DNA from: Saccharopolyspora dendranthemae
GTDB taxonomy: Bacteria > Actinomycetota > Actinomycetes > Mycobacteriales > Pseudonocardiaceae
Assembly: GCF_007829955.1 (NCBI RefSeq)
Contig: NZ_VIWX01000002.1
Coordinates: 124,001 to 188,000 of the forward strand
Reading direction: 5' to 3'
DNA: 64,000 nucleotides
The first letter of the stretch is position 1. Each line of letters starts with the position of its first letter. The notes beneath the pieces are model-generated. The model had not been told where the DNA came from. It searched no databases and was given only the letters and a program-made list of their open reading frames with translations. Shown here in pieces: positions 9,993 to 18,666 of this stretch. A program made the translations under genes and the position numbers.

Positions 9993-11174
9993 TCACACGG
10001 CCTGGGGCTTGCGCTTGCGGAGCAGGACCGCGCGGGCCAGCGGCTCCACGACGCGGGCGGCGACCGGGCCGATGATGGCCATCAGCAGGACGTAGGCCGT
10101 GGCCAGGGCGGCGAGCCCGCCGTCGACCGAGCCGGAGGCCACGGCCAGGCCGGCGATGACGATCGAGAACTCGCCGCGCGCCACCAGGGCCGCACCCGCG
10201 CGCATCCGACCCATCCGCGCCACGCCTTGCATGCGGGCAGCGATCCAGCCGGTGATGATCTTCGTGACGCAGGTCAGGGCGGCCAGCCCGAGCGCGATCG
10301 GCAGCACCGGCGGGATCAGCGAGGGATCGGTGTTGAGGCCGAAGACCACGAAGAACACCGCGGCGAACAGGTCGCGCAGCGGCTCCAGCATCCGGGTCGC
10401 GTTCTGCGCGGTGGAGCCGGAGATCGCGATGCCGAGCAGGAACGAGCCGACCGCGGCCGAGACCTGTAGCTCCGAGGCGAGTCCGGCGACCAGGAGCGCC
10501 GCGCCGAGCAGGCGCAGCAGGAAGACCTCGGGGTCGGGGCTGTCGACGATCGCCGAGACGTACTTGCCGAAGCGGAGCGCGATCAGCAGCACCACGGTGA
10601 TCACCAGCAGCGAGATGCCGACTGCGGTCAGACCGCCGAGGAAGCTCACCCCGGCCAGCAGCGCGGTGAGGATCGGCAGGTACACGGCCATCGCGAGGTC
10701 TTCGAAGACCAGGATCGAGAGGATCACGGGTGTCTCGCGGTTACCGAGCCTGCCCAGATCGCCGAGGACCTTGGCCACGATCCCCGAGGACGAGATGTAG
10801 GTGACGCCGGCCATCGCCAGCGCGCCGATCGGACCCCATCCCAGGAGCAGCGCCACGATCGCGCCGGGGGCGGCGTTGAGCACGATGTCGATCAATCCTG
10901 CGACCCAGGACCGGCGCAGGCCGGTGACGAGTTCACCCGCGGAGTACTCCAGCCCGAGTAACAGCAGCAGGAGCACGACGCCGATCTCGGAGGCGATGTG
11001 GGTGAAGGGCTGAATGCCGTGCAGCGGAATCAGGCCGCCGGTGCCGAACGCGATTCCACCCAGCAGGTACAGCGGGATCGGTGATATGCCGATCTTCCAC
11101 GCGAGCCTCCCCAGAATGCCGAGACCGAAGAACACCGCTCCCAGCTCGATAAGGGAGATCGCCGTGTCGTGCAC
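9993..11174 (-). CDS. CPA2 cation/proton antiporter, KhtU-like
   Basis: 393 residues, almost all membrane, about 12 helices of the Na+/H+ exchanger fold. It starts MHDTAISLIELGAVFFGLG. The K+/H+ antiporter KhtU/AmhT subgroup is suggested because the preceding gene is a KhtT-type regulator. No cytosolic TrkA-N domain is fused, which also fits KhtU. GTG 11174 has AGAGGA upstream. The likely role is K+ or NH4+ efflux in exchange for protons, for pH or osmotic control. The pair sits between rluB and cmk, interrupting the conserved order. Confidence 0.82.
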   Translation of the reverse strand: MHDTAISLIELGAVFFGLGILGRLAWKIGISPIPLYLLGGIAFGTGGLIPLHGIQPFTHIASEIGVVLLLLLLGLEYSAGELVTGLRRSWVAGLIDIVLNAAPGAIVALLLGWGPIGALAMAGVTYISSSGIVAKVLGDLGRLGNRETPVILSILVFEDLAMAVYLPILTALLAGVSFLGGLTAVGISLLVITVVLLIALRFGKYVSAIVDSPDPEVFLLRLLGAALLVAGLASELQVSAAVGSFLLGIAISGSTAQNATRMLEPLRDLFAAVFFVVFGLNTDPSLIPPVLPIALGLAALTCVTKIITGWIAARMQGVARMGRMRAGAALVARGEFSIVIAGLAVASGSVDGGLAALATAYVLLMAIIGPVAARVVEPLARAVLLRKRKPQAV

Positions 11175-11257
11175 CGTGTTTCCTCTCGCGTTTTCCCTGC
11201 GTATGGAGTTGTGACGGCCGGTCGGCGTTGACCTCCGCGAACCGGGCGCTGCGTGGC

Positions 11258-11740
11258 TCAGCCCTGGGTCAGGATCTCTCCCGCCGCTCGCAGCCCGTCA
11301 GCGGTACCGACCACGACCACCAGGTCACCTGCGGCGAACACGAAGTCCGGCCGCGGGGACGGGTGGACGACGTTGTCCCGCACCACGGCGACGATCGACA
11401 CCGACGTCCGGGTGCGCATCTCGGTATCACCGAGCTCACGTCCCGCGTAGGGCGAACCGGCGGGCACCGGCAGCTGCCAGGTGGTCACGCCGGCGACCTC
11501 CCGCTGCTGCTCGGCGAGCTTCGAGACCAGCTGCGGAGCCCCCAGCAGGCCGGCCAACGTGCTGGTCTCGGTGCTGGTCAGCTCCACCGAGGCGGCGACC
11601 TTGTCCGGGTCCTCGTGGTCGGAGACGATCAGCTCGAACCGACCGTCCCGATAGGTGATCACCCCGACGCGGTGTCCAGATCCAGTGGTGAAGTCCTGGC
11701 GCGTGCCGAGCCCCGGCAGCGGAGTCACAGTTACGTCCAC
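11258..11740 (-). CDS. Antiporter regulatory subunit, KhtT-like (RCK_C/TrkA-C domain)
   Basis: 160 residues. The N-terminal half (about 1-70) resembles the KhtT accessory domain. The C-terminal half (about 85-158) is an RCK_C/TrkA-C domain ending in FVFAAGDLVVVVGTADGLRAA. In Bacillus subtilis KhtT binds c-di-AMP and regulates KhtU, so the same peripheral control is inferred here. It lies 83 bp upstream of the antiporter in the same direction. GTG 11740 starts it; no strong ribosome binding site is visible. Confidence 0.82.
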   Translation of the reverse strand: MDVTVTPLPGLGTRQDFTTGSGHRVGVITYRDGRFELIVSDHEDPDKVAASVELTSTETSTLAGLLGAPQLVSKLAEQQREVAGVTTWQLPVPAGSPYAGRELGDTEMRTRTSVSIVAVVRDNVVHPSPRPDFVFAAGDLVVVVGTADGLRAAGEILTQG

Positions 11741-11910
11741 TCTCGCAACTCTAAAGGTCGTCTCATCTATTCCTTGATCCGGCCGGTTTCGGTCCGATTC
11801 CGATCACCAAGCGGACGCGATTGGGATTCACGGGTGCGGGCCAGGCAGAATGGTTGGCTGGTTCCGGCGGTCAGCCGGGGCGGCTTCGTGATGCGGGGAG
11901 GAACGGCGAC

Positions 11911-12624
11911 GTGGCGCAGGCCAGGCTTCGTGGGGTAGTGGCTCTCGACGGTCCGTCGGGTACCGGCAAGTCCACGGTGTCGAAGAGGTTGGCCGCGGTG
12001 CTCGGCGCGACTTACCTCGACACCGGCGCCATGTACCGGGCGGTGACGCTCGCGGTGCTGCGCGCCGGAGTCGACCCCGCCGACTCCGCAGAGGTGACCC
12101 GGATCGCCCGCGCGGCCGATCTGGGCATGGGCACCGATCCGCTCGCGCCCGCCGTGCGGCTCGACGGTGCCGACGCGGAGCCGGAGATCCGCGGTCCGGA
12201 GGTCACCGGAGCGGTCTCGGCCGTGTCGGCGGTGCCCGAAGTCCGCGAGCTGCTGGTGGCGATGCAACGCGAGCTGATCGGCCGCGCGATGACCGAACCG
12301 GGCGGCATGGTCGTCGAGGGCCGCGACATCGGCACGGTCGTGGTGCCCGACGCGGGCCTGAAGGTGTACCTGACGGCCTCCGCGGACGCGCGGGCCCAGC
12401 GCAGGACCGCGCAGGACGCCTCGGACGGCCGTCGGAGCGACCTGAGCAGCACGCACGCCGACGTGCAGCGACGCGACTCCCTGGACTCCGGGCGCAAGGT
12501 GGCGCCGCTGCGCCAGGCCGACGACGCGGTCGAGCTCGACAGCACCGACCTCGACATCGCCGGGGTCCTGGAGCAGCTCTCCAAGCTCGTGGAGTCGCGC
12601 GGACTGCTGGTCGGCGCGCGATGA
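11911..12624 (+). CDS. cmk: Cytidylate kinase
   Basis: 237 residues. It phosphorylates CMP and dCMP with ATP. The P-loop GPSGTGKST lies at about residues 12-20, followed by the CMP-binding TYLDTGAMYRAVTLA and RDIGTVV. GTG 11911 is chosen over upstream starts because GGGGAGG (11895-11901) is 9 nt away and the encoded MAQARLRGVVALDG matches family N-termini. Its stop overlaps the plsC ATG. Divergent from the KhtT gene across a 170-bp intergenic stretch. Confidence 0.95.
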   Translation: MAQARLRGVVALDGPSGTGKSTVSKRLAAVLGATYLDTGAMYRAVTLAVLRAGVDPADSAEVTRIARAADLGMGTDPLAPAVRLDGADAEPEIRGPEVTGAVSAVSAVPEVRELLVAMQRELIGRAMTEPGGMVVEGRDIGTVVVPDAGLKVYLTASADARAQRRTAQDASDGRRSDLSSTHADVQRRDSLDSGRKVAPLRQADDAVELDSTDLDIAGVLEQLSKLVESRGLLVGAR

Positions 12625-13292
12625 GCGCCGATCTTCCCGAGGGCACCTGGCCGAGGCTGTACCGCGCAGGCAGGTGGATCTCGCGCTGGCCGCTGCGGGT
12701 GCCGTTCCGCGTGAAGGTGCACGGCGCCGAGCGCATCCCGCGCACAGGGCCGGTCGTGCTGGTGGCCAACCACAGCTCCCTGCTGGACGGGCCGCTGCTG
12801 ATCGGAATGCTGCCGCGCCCCGTGACGTTCCTGATCAAGCAGGAGCTGTTCAGCGGTGCGCTGGGCTGGTTCCTGGCCCGCATCGGGCAGATCGGGATCC
12901 GGCGCGGTGAACCCGACCGCACCCCGCTGCTGGCCGCGGTCCGCGTGCTCAAGGGCGGTGGGATGGTCGGCGTCTTCCCGGAGGGCACGCGCAACTCCGG
13001 CGAGGTCGACAACGCCCAGCACGGAGCGGCTTGGCTCGCGCGCGCCTCGGGCGCGCAGGTCCTGCCGGTGGCCTGCCGGGGCACCCGACGTCCCGAAGGG
13101 TCGGGCCGTAGGCTGTTACCCAGGATCGACATGCTGTTCGGGGAGCCGATCTCGCCAGCGGGCGGCAAGGGCCGCGCCGGGCTGACGGCGGCGACCGAAT
13201 CCGTGCGCACCGAACTGGTCGAGCTGATCGCCGAGTTGGATCGGCTGGTCGCCGACCGGACCAATGACGATGTGAGAGGTAAACGAGCGTGA
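12621..13292 (+). CDS. plsC: 1-acylglycerol-3-phosphate acyltransferase (PlsC family)
   Basis: 223 residues. It has the acyltransferase motifs NHSSLLD (catalytic His and Asp, about residues 50-56), the substrate-binding FPEGTR (about 119-124) and PVACRGT near the end of the core. It would transfer an acyl chain to lysophosphatidate at the membrane surface. The ATG overlaps the cmk stop and the stop overlaps the der GTG, giving a three-gene coupled unit. This fused arrangement cmk-plsC-der is common in actinobacteria. Confidence 0.9.
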   Translation: MSADLPEGTWPRLYRAGRWISRWPLRVPFRVKVHGAERIPRTGPVVLVANHSSLLDGPLLIGMLPRPVTFLIKQELFSGALGWFLARIGQIGIRRGEPDRTPLLAAVRVLKGGGMVGVFPEGTRNSGEVDNAQHGAAWLARASGAQVLPVACRGTRRPEGSGRRLLPRIDMLFGEPISPAGGKGRAGLTAATESVRTELVELIAELDRLVADRTNDDVRGKRA

Positions 13293-14722
13293 CCGACGAG
13301 TCGCTGGAGGACCTGGACGGCACGTGGTCCGACGAGTCCGAGTGGGCGGAGTTCGACGAGGCAGCCGCGCAGGGTGACGAGGCGCCACCGAAGCCGCAGC
13401 CGGTCCTGGCCGTGGTCGGCCGGCCCAACGTGGGCAAGTCCACCCTGGTCAACCGCCTTCTGGGGCGTCGTGAGGCCGTCGTGCAGGACACCCCGGGCGT
13501 GACCCGGGACCGCGTCGCCTACGACGCGTTGTGGAGCGGCCGGCGCTTCACGGTGGTCGACACCGGGGGCTGGGAGCCCGACGCCAAGGGATTGCAGAGC
13601 TCCGTGGCGTCGCAGGCCGAGATGGCCATGCACACCGCCGATGCCATCGTGCTGGTCGTCGACGCCAAGGTCGGTGCCACCACCACCGAGGAAGCCGTGG
13701 CCCGCGTGCTGCGCCGTTCGAAGCGGCCGGTGATCGTCGTGGCCAACAAGGTCGACGACGAGCGCAGCGTCTCCGACGTGCACTCGCTGTGGTCGCTGGG
13801 TCTGGGCGAGCCGATGCCGGTGAGCGGTCTGCACGGGCGCGGTTCGGGCGACCTGCTCGACAAGGTGCTCGAGTCGCTGCCGGAAACCCCGCGCGAGGTC
13901 TTCGGCGCCACCGGAGGCCCGCGCCGGGTGGCCCTGGTCGGCAAGCCCAACGTCGGCAAGTCCAGCCTGCTCAACAAGCTCACCGGTGAAGACCGCTCCG
14001 TCGTGCACGACGTCGCGGGCACCACCGTGGACCCGGTCGACTCGATGGTCGAGCTCGACGACCAGGTGTGGCGCTTCGTCGACACCGCCGGTCTGCGCAA
14101 GCGGGTCAAGACCGCCAGCGGCACCGAGTACTACGCGTCGCTGCGCACCAAGGCGGCCATCGAGGCGGCCGAGGTCGCGATCGTGCTCGTCGACGGCTCC
14201 GAACCGATCAGCGAGCAGGACCTGCGGGTCATCACCATGGTGGTCGAGGCGGGCAGGGCGCTGGTCCTGGCCTACAACAAGTGGGACAAGGTCGACGAGG
14301 ACCGTCGCCACCAGCTGGAGAAGGAGATCGACCGCGAGCTGGTGCGGGTGCGCTGGGCGGAGCGCGTCAACGTCTCCGCGCTGACCGGCCGCTCGGTCGC
14401 CAAGCTCGCGCCGGTCCTGCGCACCGCGCTCGACTCCTGGGACACCCGCGTCTCCACCGGTCGCCTCAACGGCTGGCTCAACGAGCTGGTCGCGGCCAGC
14501 CCGCCGCCCGCGCGCAGCGGCCGGCAGCCGAAGATCCTCTTCGCCACGCAGGCGCAGACCCGGCCGCCGACGATCGTGCTGTTCACCACGGGCTTCCTGG
14601 AAGCCGGCTACCGCCGGTTCCTGGAGCGCAAGTTCCGCGAGACCTTCGGTTTCGTCGGCAGCCCGGTGCGCATCTCCGTGCGGGTCCGCGAGCGCAAGGC
14701 CAAGGGCAAGGGCAAGCGGTGA
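13289..14722 (+). CDS. der: Ribosome assembly GTPase Der (EngA)
   Basis: 477 residues. Two consecutive G domains carry GRPNVGKST (about residue 44) and GKPNVGKSS (about 217), each followed by DTPGVTRDR or DVAGTTVDP switch segments and NKVD/NKWD base-recognition motifs. A C-terminal KH-like domain ends in the Lys-rich RKAKGKGKR. Der is needed for 50S subunit maturation. The N-terminal extension of about 40 acidic residues is typical of actinobacterial Der. Confidence 0.96.
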   Translation: MTDESLEDLDGTWSDESEWAEFDEAAAQGDEAPPKPQPVLAVVGRPNVGKSTLVNRLLGRREAVVQDTPGVTRDRVAYDALWSGRRFTVVDTGGWEPDAKGLQSSVASQAEMAMHTADAIVLVVDAKVGATTTEEAVARVLRRSKRPVIVVANKVDDERSVSDVHSLWSLGLGEPMPVSGLHGRGSGDLLDKVLESLPETPREVFGATGGPRRVALVGKPNVGKSSLLNKLTGEDRSVVHDVAGTTVDPVDSMVELDDQVWRFVDTAGLRKRVKTASGTEYYASLRTKAAIEAAEVAIVLVDGSEPISEQDLRVITMVVEAGRALVLAYNKWDKVDEDRRHQLEKEIDRELVRVRWAERVNVSALTGRSVAKLAPVLRTALDSWDTRVSTGRLNGWLNELVAASPPPARSGRQPKILFATQAQTRPPTIVLFTTGFLEAGYRRFLERKFRETFGFVGSPVRISVRVRERKAKGKGKR

Positions 14723-14723
14723 C

Positions 14724-14744
14724 GCGCACGGGTGGTGCGTGCGC
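14724..14744 (+). terminator. Short hairpin after der
   Basis: GCGCACG and CGTGCGC form a 7-bp stem with a 7-nt loop, 1 bp after the der stop. No U-tract; moderate terminator candidate. Confidence 0.4.
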
Positions 14745-14763
14745 TGGAGGCATCTGCTCCCGT

Positions 14764-14799
14764 TAGTCTGCTGGCGACCCTCGGGAACAGCGGAGGTGA
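14764..14799 (+). promoter_or_regulatory. -10 box and RBS for the two-component operon
   Basis: TAGTCT at 14764-14769 resembles a -10 element. GGAGGTGA at 14792-14799 is a near-ideal ribosome binding site and decides GTG 14808 (spacing 8) over GTG 14796 as start of the response regulator. Confidence 0.45.
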
Positions 14800-14807
14800 A
14801 CCGAGAG

Positions 14808-15485
14808 GTGGCGGCAATCGACGGCGGTGGGCCGATCCGCGTCGCGCTGGCCGACGACGAGCCGATGCTGCGTCGTGGGTTGAAGGTCCTGCTGGAAAGC
14901 GGCGGCACCATCGAGGTGGTGGCCGAGGCCGATGACGGCCACGGGCTGCTGTCGGTGGTGCGCGAGCACCGCCCGGACGTCGCTCTGATCGACGTGCAGA
15001 TGCCCGGCAAGGACGGACTCGCCGCGCTGCAGGAGCTCGTGCGACTGCCCGAGCCGCCGGTGTGCGCCATGCTCACCACCTTCGACCTCGACGACTACGT
15101 CACCGGCGCGCTGCACTCCGGCGCGCAGGGCTTCCTGCTCAAGGACGCCGAGCCGGAGGTGCTGGTGCGCGCGGTGCAGGACCTGGCCGCGGGTGGAGCG
15201 GTGCTGGATCCCCGGATCACCGCGAGGCTGCTGCCGCGGCTGCGGGCCGCCAGCGACAACGTCCGCGAGCTCGACCTGGTCAAGGCCCTATCGGCACGGG
15301 AGCGGCAGGTGCTGCAGCTGCTCGCCGACGGCCGCTCCAACGCCGACATCGGTACGCGGCTGGGCCTGACCGAGGCGACCGTGAAGAGCTACGTCTCCAC
15401 GGTCCTGACCAAGCTCGGCGCGCAGAACCGGGTGCAGGCCGCGCTGATCGCGCAGCGGGTCGCCGGCGTCGGTGGTGCGCGGTGA
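14808..15485 (+). CDS. NarL/FixJ-family response regulator
   Basis: 225 residues. The receiver domain (about 8-125) has the acidic pocket ADDEP, phosphoacceptor Asp in ALIDVQMPG and the conserved Lys in LLKDAEP. The C-terminal LuxR helix-turn-helix (about 160-220) contains LSARERQVLQLLADGRSNADIG and TVKSYVSTVLTKLGAQNR. It is the DNA-binding partner of the sensor kinase whose GTG overlaps its stop. The input is unknown; no target operator could be recognised. Confidence 0.93.
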   Translation: MAAIDGGGPIRVALADDEPMLRRGLKVLLESGGTIEVVAEADDGHGLLSVVREHRPDVALIDVQMPGKDGLAALQELVRLPEPPVCAMLTTFDLDDYVTGALHSGAQGFLLKDAEPEVLVRAVQDLAAGGAVLDPRITARLLPRLRAASDNVRELDLVKALSARERQVLQLLADGRSNADIGTRLGLTEATVKSYVSTVLTKLGAQNRVQAALIAQRVAGVGGAR

Positions 15486-16567
15486 GCGGCGTCAACTGGC
15501 GGTTCTGGGGGATCGAGGCCCTCGCTGTCGGTCTGCCCGTCGCCGCGGTCATCGCGATGCCCGATCCGCTCGGCTACGGGGTCATCTCCGGGCTCGCCGC
15601 GGGTCTGCTGCTACCGCTGCGGCACCGCTGGCCGCGGATCACGGTGCTGCTGTGCATGCCCGCGATGGCAGGTGGCCTGGGCTGGGCGGCGATCCTGGTG
15701 GCGATGTTCCGGCTCGGCCGGGTGCGGCCGAAGCTGCTCGAACTGGCTGGGTGGGTGCTGCTGACCTGCGTGGTCGCCCTCGCTCCGGTGCTGATCACGC
15801 AGTCGCTGGCGGTGGGCTCGATGCTGCTGACCGTCGCGTTCGTGATCCTGTCGGCGGCCGCGCCTGCCGCGCTGGGCACGTTGGTGGCGTTGCGCGAGCA
15901 GCTGGCCGAGAGTGTGCGGCGGCTCGCCGTCGCCAGCGAGGTGGCGGCGAGGGCCAAGGCCGAGATGGCCAAGGCCGACGAACGCGCCCGCATCGCGCGG
16001 GAGATTCACGACGCCGTCGGCCACCACGTCACTTTGATCGCCGTCGAGGCCGCCGCCCTCGGTGCGAGCACCGACGATCCCGCTGTGCGCGAGACGGCCA
16101 CGCGGACGCGAGGCCTCGCCAAGCAGGCGCTGGAGGAGATGCGCTCGACCCTCGGGCTCGGATCGGCGTCAGCCAGGGACGAGACGACCACGATCTCGGA
16201 CCTGGTGGGGCAGGCGCGCGCCTCCGGTGTGGAGGTGGAGCTGACCGGCGACCTGGAGCACCACGAGACGCCGGGCGCCGTCGAACGGGCCGCCTACCGC
16301 GTGGTGCAGGAAGCGCTGACCAATGCCTCCAAGCACGCGCCTGGTGCCGGGATCCGGGTGGACCTGCGCACCATGGCCGATGCGCTGCGCATCGTGGTCA
16401 CCAACGACGCGCCGGACCACGGGCGCGAGCCGATCACCGAGCTCTCGGGCGGCGCCGGTCTGGAGGGCCTGTCCGAGCGGATCCGCATGGCAGGCGGCGA
16501 GCTGGACGCGGGCCCGTCGGAAGACGGCGGTTTCCAGCTCGTCGCGGTCCTCCCGCAGCACTCCTAG
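15482..16567 (+). CDS. DesK/NarX-type sensor histidine kinase
   Basis: 361 residues. Four to five N-terminal membrane helices (about 8-130) are followed by a coiled linker, then the HisKA_3 dimerisation site EIHDAVGHHVTLIAVEAAAL with the phosphoacceptor His (about residue 178), and a HATPase_c domain (VVQEALTNASKHA, GLEGLSERIRMAGG). There is almost no extracytoplasmic loop, so a membrane or intramembrane signal as for DesK is plausible. It overlaps the response regulator by 4 bp and would phosphorylate it. Confidence 0.92.
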   Translation: MSGVNWRFWGIEALAVGLPVAAVIAMPDPLGYGVISGLAAGLLLPLRHRWPRITVLLCMPAMAGGLGWAAILVAMFRLGRVRPKLLELAGWVLLTCVVALAPVLITQSLAVGSMLLTVAFVILSAAAPAALGTLVALREQLAESVRRLAVASEVAARAKAEMAKADERARIAREIHDAVGHHVTLIAVEAAALGASTDDPAVRETATRTRGLAKQALEEMRSTLGLGSASARDETTTISDLVGQARASGVEVELTGDLEHHETPGAVERAAYRVVQEALTNASKHAPGAGIRVDLRTMADALRIVVTNDAPDHGREPITELSGGAGLEGLSERIRMAGGELDAGPSEDGGFQLVAVLPQHS

Positions 16568-16584
16568 CGACTCCGCGCCCGGGG

Positions 16585-17172
16585 TCAGAGGCAGAGCTGC
16601 GGTCCGAGTCGTTCGAGGTAGTTCGTGATCAGCGTCCGCGCTTCGGGTTCGGAGAGCTGTCCTGTCATCAGCAGTGTCCCGAGTCCGTGCGCCAGTCCCA
16701 TCACTTCCCAGGCGAGCAGGCGTGCGGCCGGCGCGCTGCGGTCGTCTGACTGCAGGAGGCCGGTGAGGTGGTCGGCGAGCTCTTTCAGGTGCTTCTGGTA
16801 GGCCCGCCCGGCCACGTCGGGGTCGGTGATCGCCAGACCTTCCAGGGAGACCCCGACGCGGTGGAAACCTCGGCTCTCCCGGTCGGTGGGGAGCGCCTCG
16901 TCGAAGAACGACTCGACGATGTCGCGCGGTGATGCGCATTCCCGCTGTCGTCGGGTGCGGGCCTGCCACCGTTCGACGCTCTTGTCGGCGAGGCGGTCGA
17001 GCGTGGCGCCGAGGAGCTGGTCCTTGGTGCTGCCGTAGTACTGGACCAGTCGGAGGGACACGTCCGCTTCGGCGGCTACGGCTCTCATGGTGACGGCGTT
17101 GACTCCACCGCGTGCCAGGAGACGCTCGACGGCGTCCATGATCTCGGTCCTGCGCTCGGACTCCGCAGTCAC
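16585..17172 (-). CDS. TetR-family repressor of the adjacent efflux gene
   Basis: 195 residues. The N-terminal helix-turn-helix (about 5-50) includes VNAVTMRAVAAEADVSLRLVQYYGSTKDQLL; the C-terminal ligand domain is unclassified. It is divergent from an MFS transporter across 66 bp that hold two copies of TGATAC-N4-GTATCA. Local autorepression and repression of the transporter are inferred. GTG 17172 follows a GGAGGGA ribosome binding site. Confidence 0.9.
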   Translation of the reverse strand: MTAESERRTEIMDAVERLLARGGVNAVTMRAVAAEADVSLRLVQYYGSTKDQLLGATLDRLADKSVERWQARTRRQRECASPRDIVESFFDEALPTDRESRGFHRVGVSLEGLAITDPDVAGRAYQKHLKELADHLTGLLQSDDRSAPAARLLAWEVMGLAHGLGTLLMTGQLSEPEARTLITNYLERLGPQLCL

Positions 17173-17195
17173 AGGTGATCCCTCCCTCGCCGCGA

Positions 17196-17229
17196 TGATA
17201 CATTCGTATCAACTGATACAGGCGTATCA
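17196..17229. promoter_or_regulatory. Tandem TetR operator
   Basis: Two perfect palindromes TGATAC-N4-GTATCA lie at 17196-17211 and 17214-17229. Their centres are 18 bp apart, so the two dimers would bind almost two helical turns apart, as in QacR-type co-operative sites. They occupy most of the divergent promoter region. Confidence 0.8.
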
Positions 17230-17238
17230 AGGAGCGAC

Positions 17239-18603
17239 ATGTCCTCTCCGTCGCCACGGCTCGGGCTGTGGATCTCCTGTCTGGCTCAGCTGATCGTGGT
17301 GCTGGACATCTCGGTGGTGAACGTCGCGCTGCCTTCGATCCAGGACGACCTGGGGCTCGGAAGGGTTTCCGCGTCGTGGGTGGCGATGGCCTACAGCCTC
17401 GGCTTCGCCGGTGTGCTCCTGGTCGGCGCGCGGTTGGCCGACGTCGTGGGCGTCGCGAGGCTGCTCGCCTGGAGCCTGGGGGCGTTCACCTTGGCGAGCC
17501 TCGTCGGGGGGCTCGCGACGACGGGCTGGGTGCGCATCGCCGCCCGTGCCGCGCAGGGGATCTCGGCAGCCGCGGTGTCTCCGGCGACGTTCACGTTGCT
17601 GACGACCACCCATGCCGAGGGCCCGGATCGAACACGAGCGATCGCTGTCTGGACCGCGGTGAGCTTGGCAGGGGGCGGACTGGGCAACATCGCCAGCGGG
17701 GTGCTCACCGGCCTGCTCTCGTGGCGAGCCACGTTGCTGATCAACCTGCCGATCGGGGTCGGCGTCGTCGTCGCGGCACTCGTCCTCCACCGGCGGAGCA
17801 CCGACCAGCGCGGTGCGGGGCGCATCGACTTGATCGGAGCAGCGCTGGCAACAGCCGCGTGCACGTGTGCCGCCTACGGGCTGTCCGTCGTCGGTGAGCT
17901 CGCCACGAGCGGTCTTCCAGCCGCGGTGTGTTCGGTCGCGGTCGCGCTGGTCGTCCTGCTTTTCGTGCACGAGCGCCGCACGCCCCACGCGCTCGTACCG
18001 GCCGAACTCGCCCGGGATCGGCTGATAGTCCTGGGCAACATCGCAACCGCGCTGACGGGCGCGTGCTTCCAAGTCGGCCTGTGGTACTTCCTGACCTACC
18101 GGATGCAGGCTCAGCTCGGCTATTCACCGGTCGAGGCCGGTCTGGCCTTCCTCCCGCTCACCGTCAGCACGCTGGTCGTGAACCTCTGGCTCACGCCCCG
18201 GCTGATGAGGACGACGGAGGCCCGGTCGCTCATCGTGGCAGGTGTGGTGATCGCCGTTCCCGGGCTGCTCTGGCTCGCGGTCGTCGACCGCGGACCGTTC
18301 GCTCTCGCGGTCCTGGTGCCCACCGTCGTGATCGGGATCGGTGGTGGCCTGTTGAACACGCCGCTGGCCACGCTCGTCACCGCGGGCGTCCGCCCCGAGC
18401 ACGCTGGTGCGGCGTCCGGCCTGATGAACACCGCGAAGCAGTTCGGCGGCGCGATCGGCCTCGCAACCGCGACCACCACCGCCGCCATCACCGGCACCGA
18501 CAGCGCAGCGTTCGTCCTCATGGCCGCCGCGCTCCTCGCCGTCATCGCCGCGGCGGCTGCGATCCCCGCCCACCGCCGGTCAGCGCAGCACGCCGCGTCA
18601 TGA
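17239..18603 (+). CDS. MFS drug efflux transporter, DHA2 type
   Basis: 454 residues with 14 predicted membrane helices. The start SPRLGLWISCLAQLIVVLD-SVVN is the motif D1 region of the DHA2 (EmrB/QacA) family. Motif A-like GARLADVVG and a motif C-like GGLGNIASGVLTGLLSW are present. Proton-driven efflux of a hydrophobic drug or metabolite is inferred from family and from the divergent TetR gene. ATG 17239 has AAGGAG (17229-17234), overlapping the distal operator half, so repressor binding would also block the leader. Confidence 0.9.
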   Translation: MSSPSPRLGLWISCLAQLIVVLDISVVNVALPSIQDDLGLGRVSASWVAMAYSLGFAGVLLVGARLADVVGVARLLAWSLGAFTLASLVGGLATTGWVRIAARAAQGISAAAVSPATFTLLTTTHAEGPDRTRAIAVWTAVSLAGGGLGNIASGVLTGLLSWRATLLINLPIGVGVVVAALVLHRRSTDQRGAGRIDLIGAALATAACTCAAYGLSVVGELATSGLPAAVCSVAVALVVLLFVHERRTPHALVPAELARDRLIVLGNIATALTGACFQVGLWYFLTYRMQAQLGYSPVEAGLAFLPLTVSTLVVNLWLTPRLMRTTEARSLIVAGVVIAVPGLLWLAVVDRGPFALAVLVPTVVIGIGGGLLNTPLATLVTAGVRPEHAGAASGLMNTAKQFGGAIGLATATTTAAITGTDSAAFVLMAAALLAVIAAAAAIPAHRRSAQHAAS

Positions 18604-18666
18604 TCTCCGACTCGGTGTCGAGGGCTCCGCCGAGCGGGAGGGCCCGTTTCTCGACTCCGCCGAAGG

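Noticed and set aside
12203..15079. 958-codon minus-strand frame across cmk, plsC and der.
   Set aside because: It runs across three well-supported genes and is low-complexity Arg/Pro/Ser-rich.
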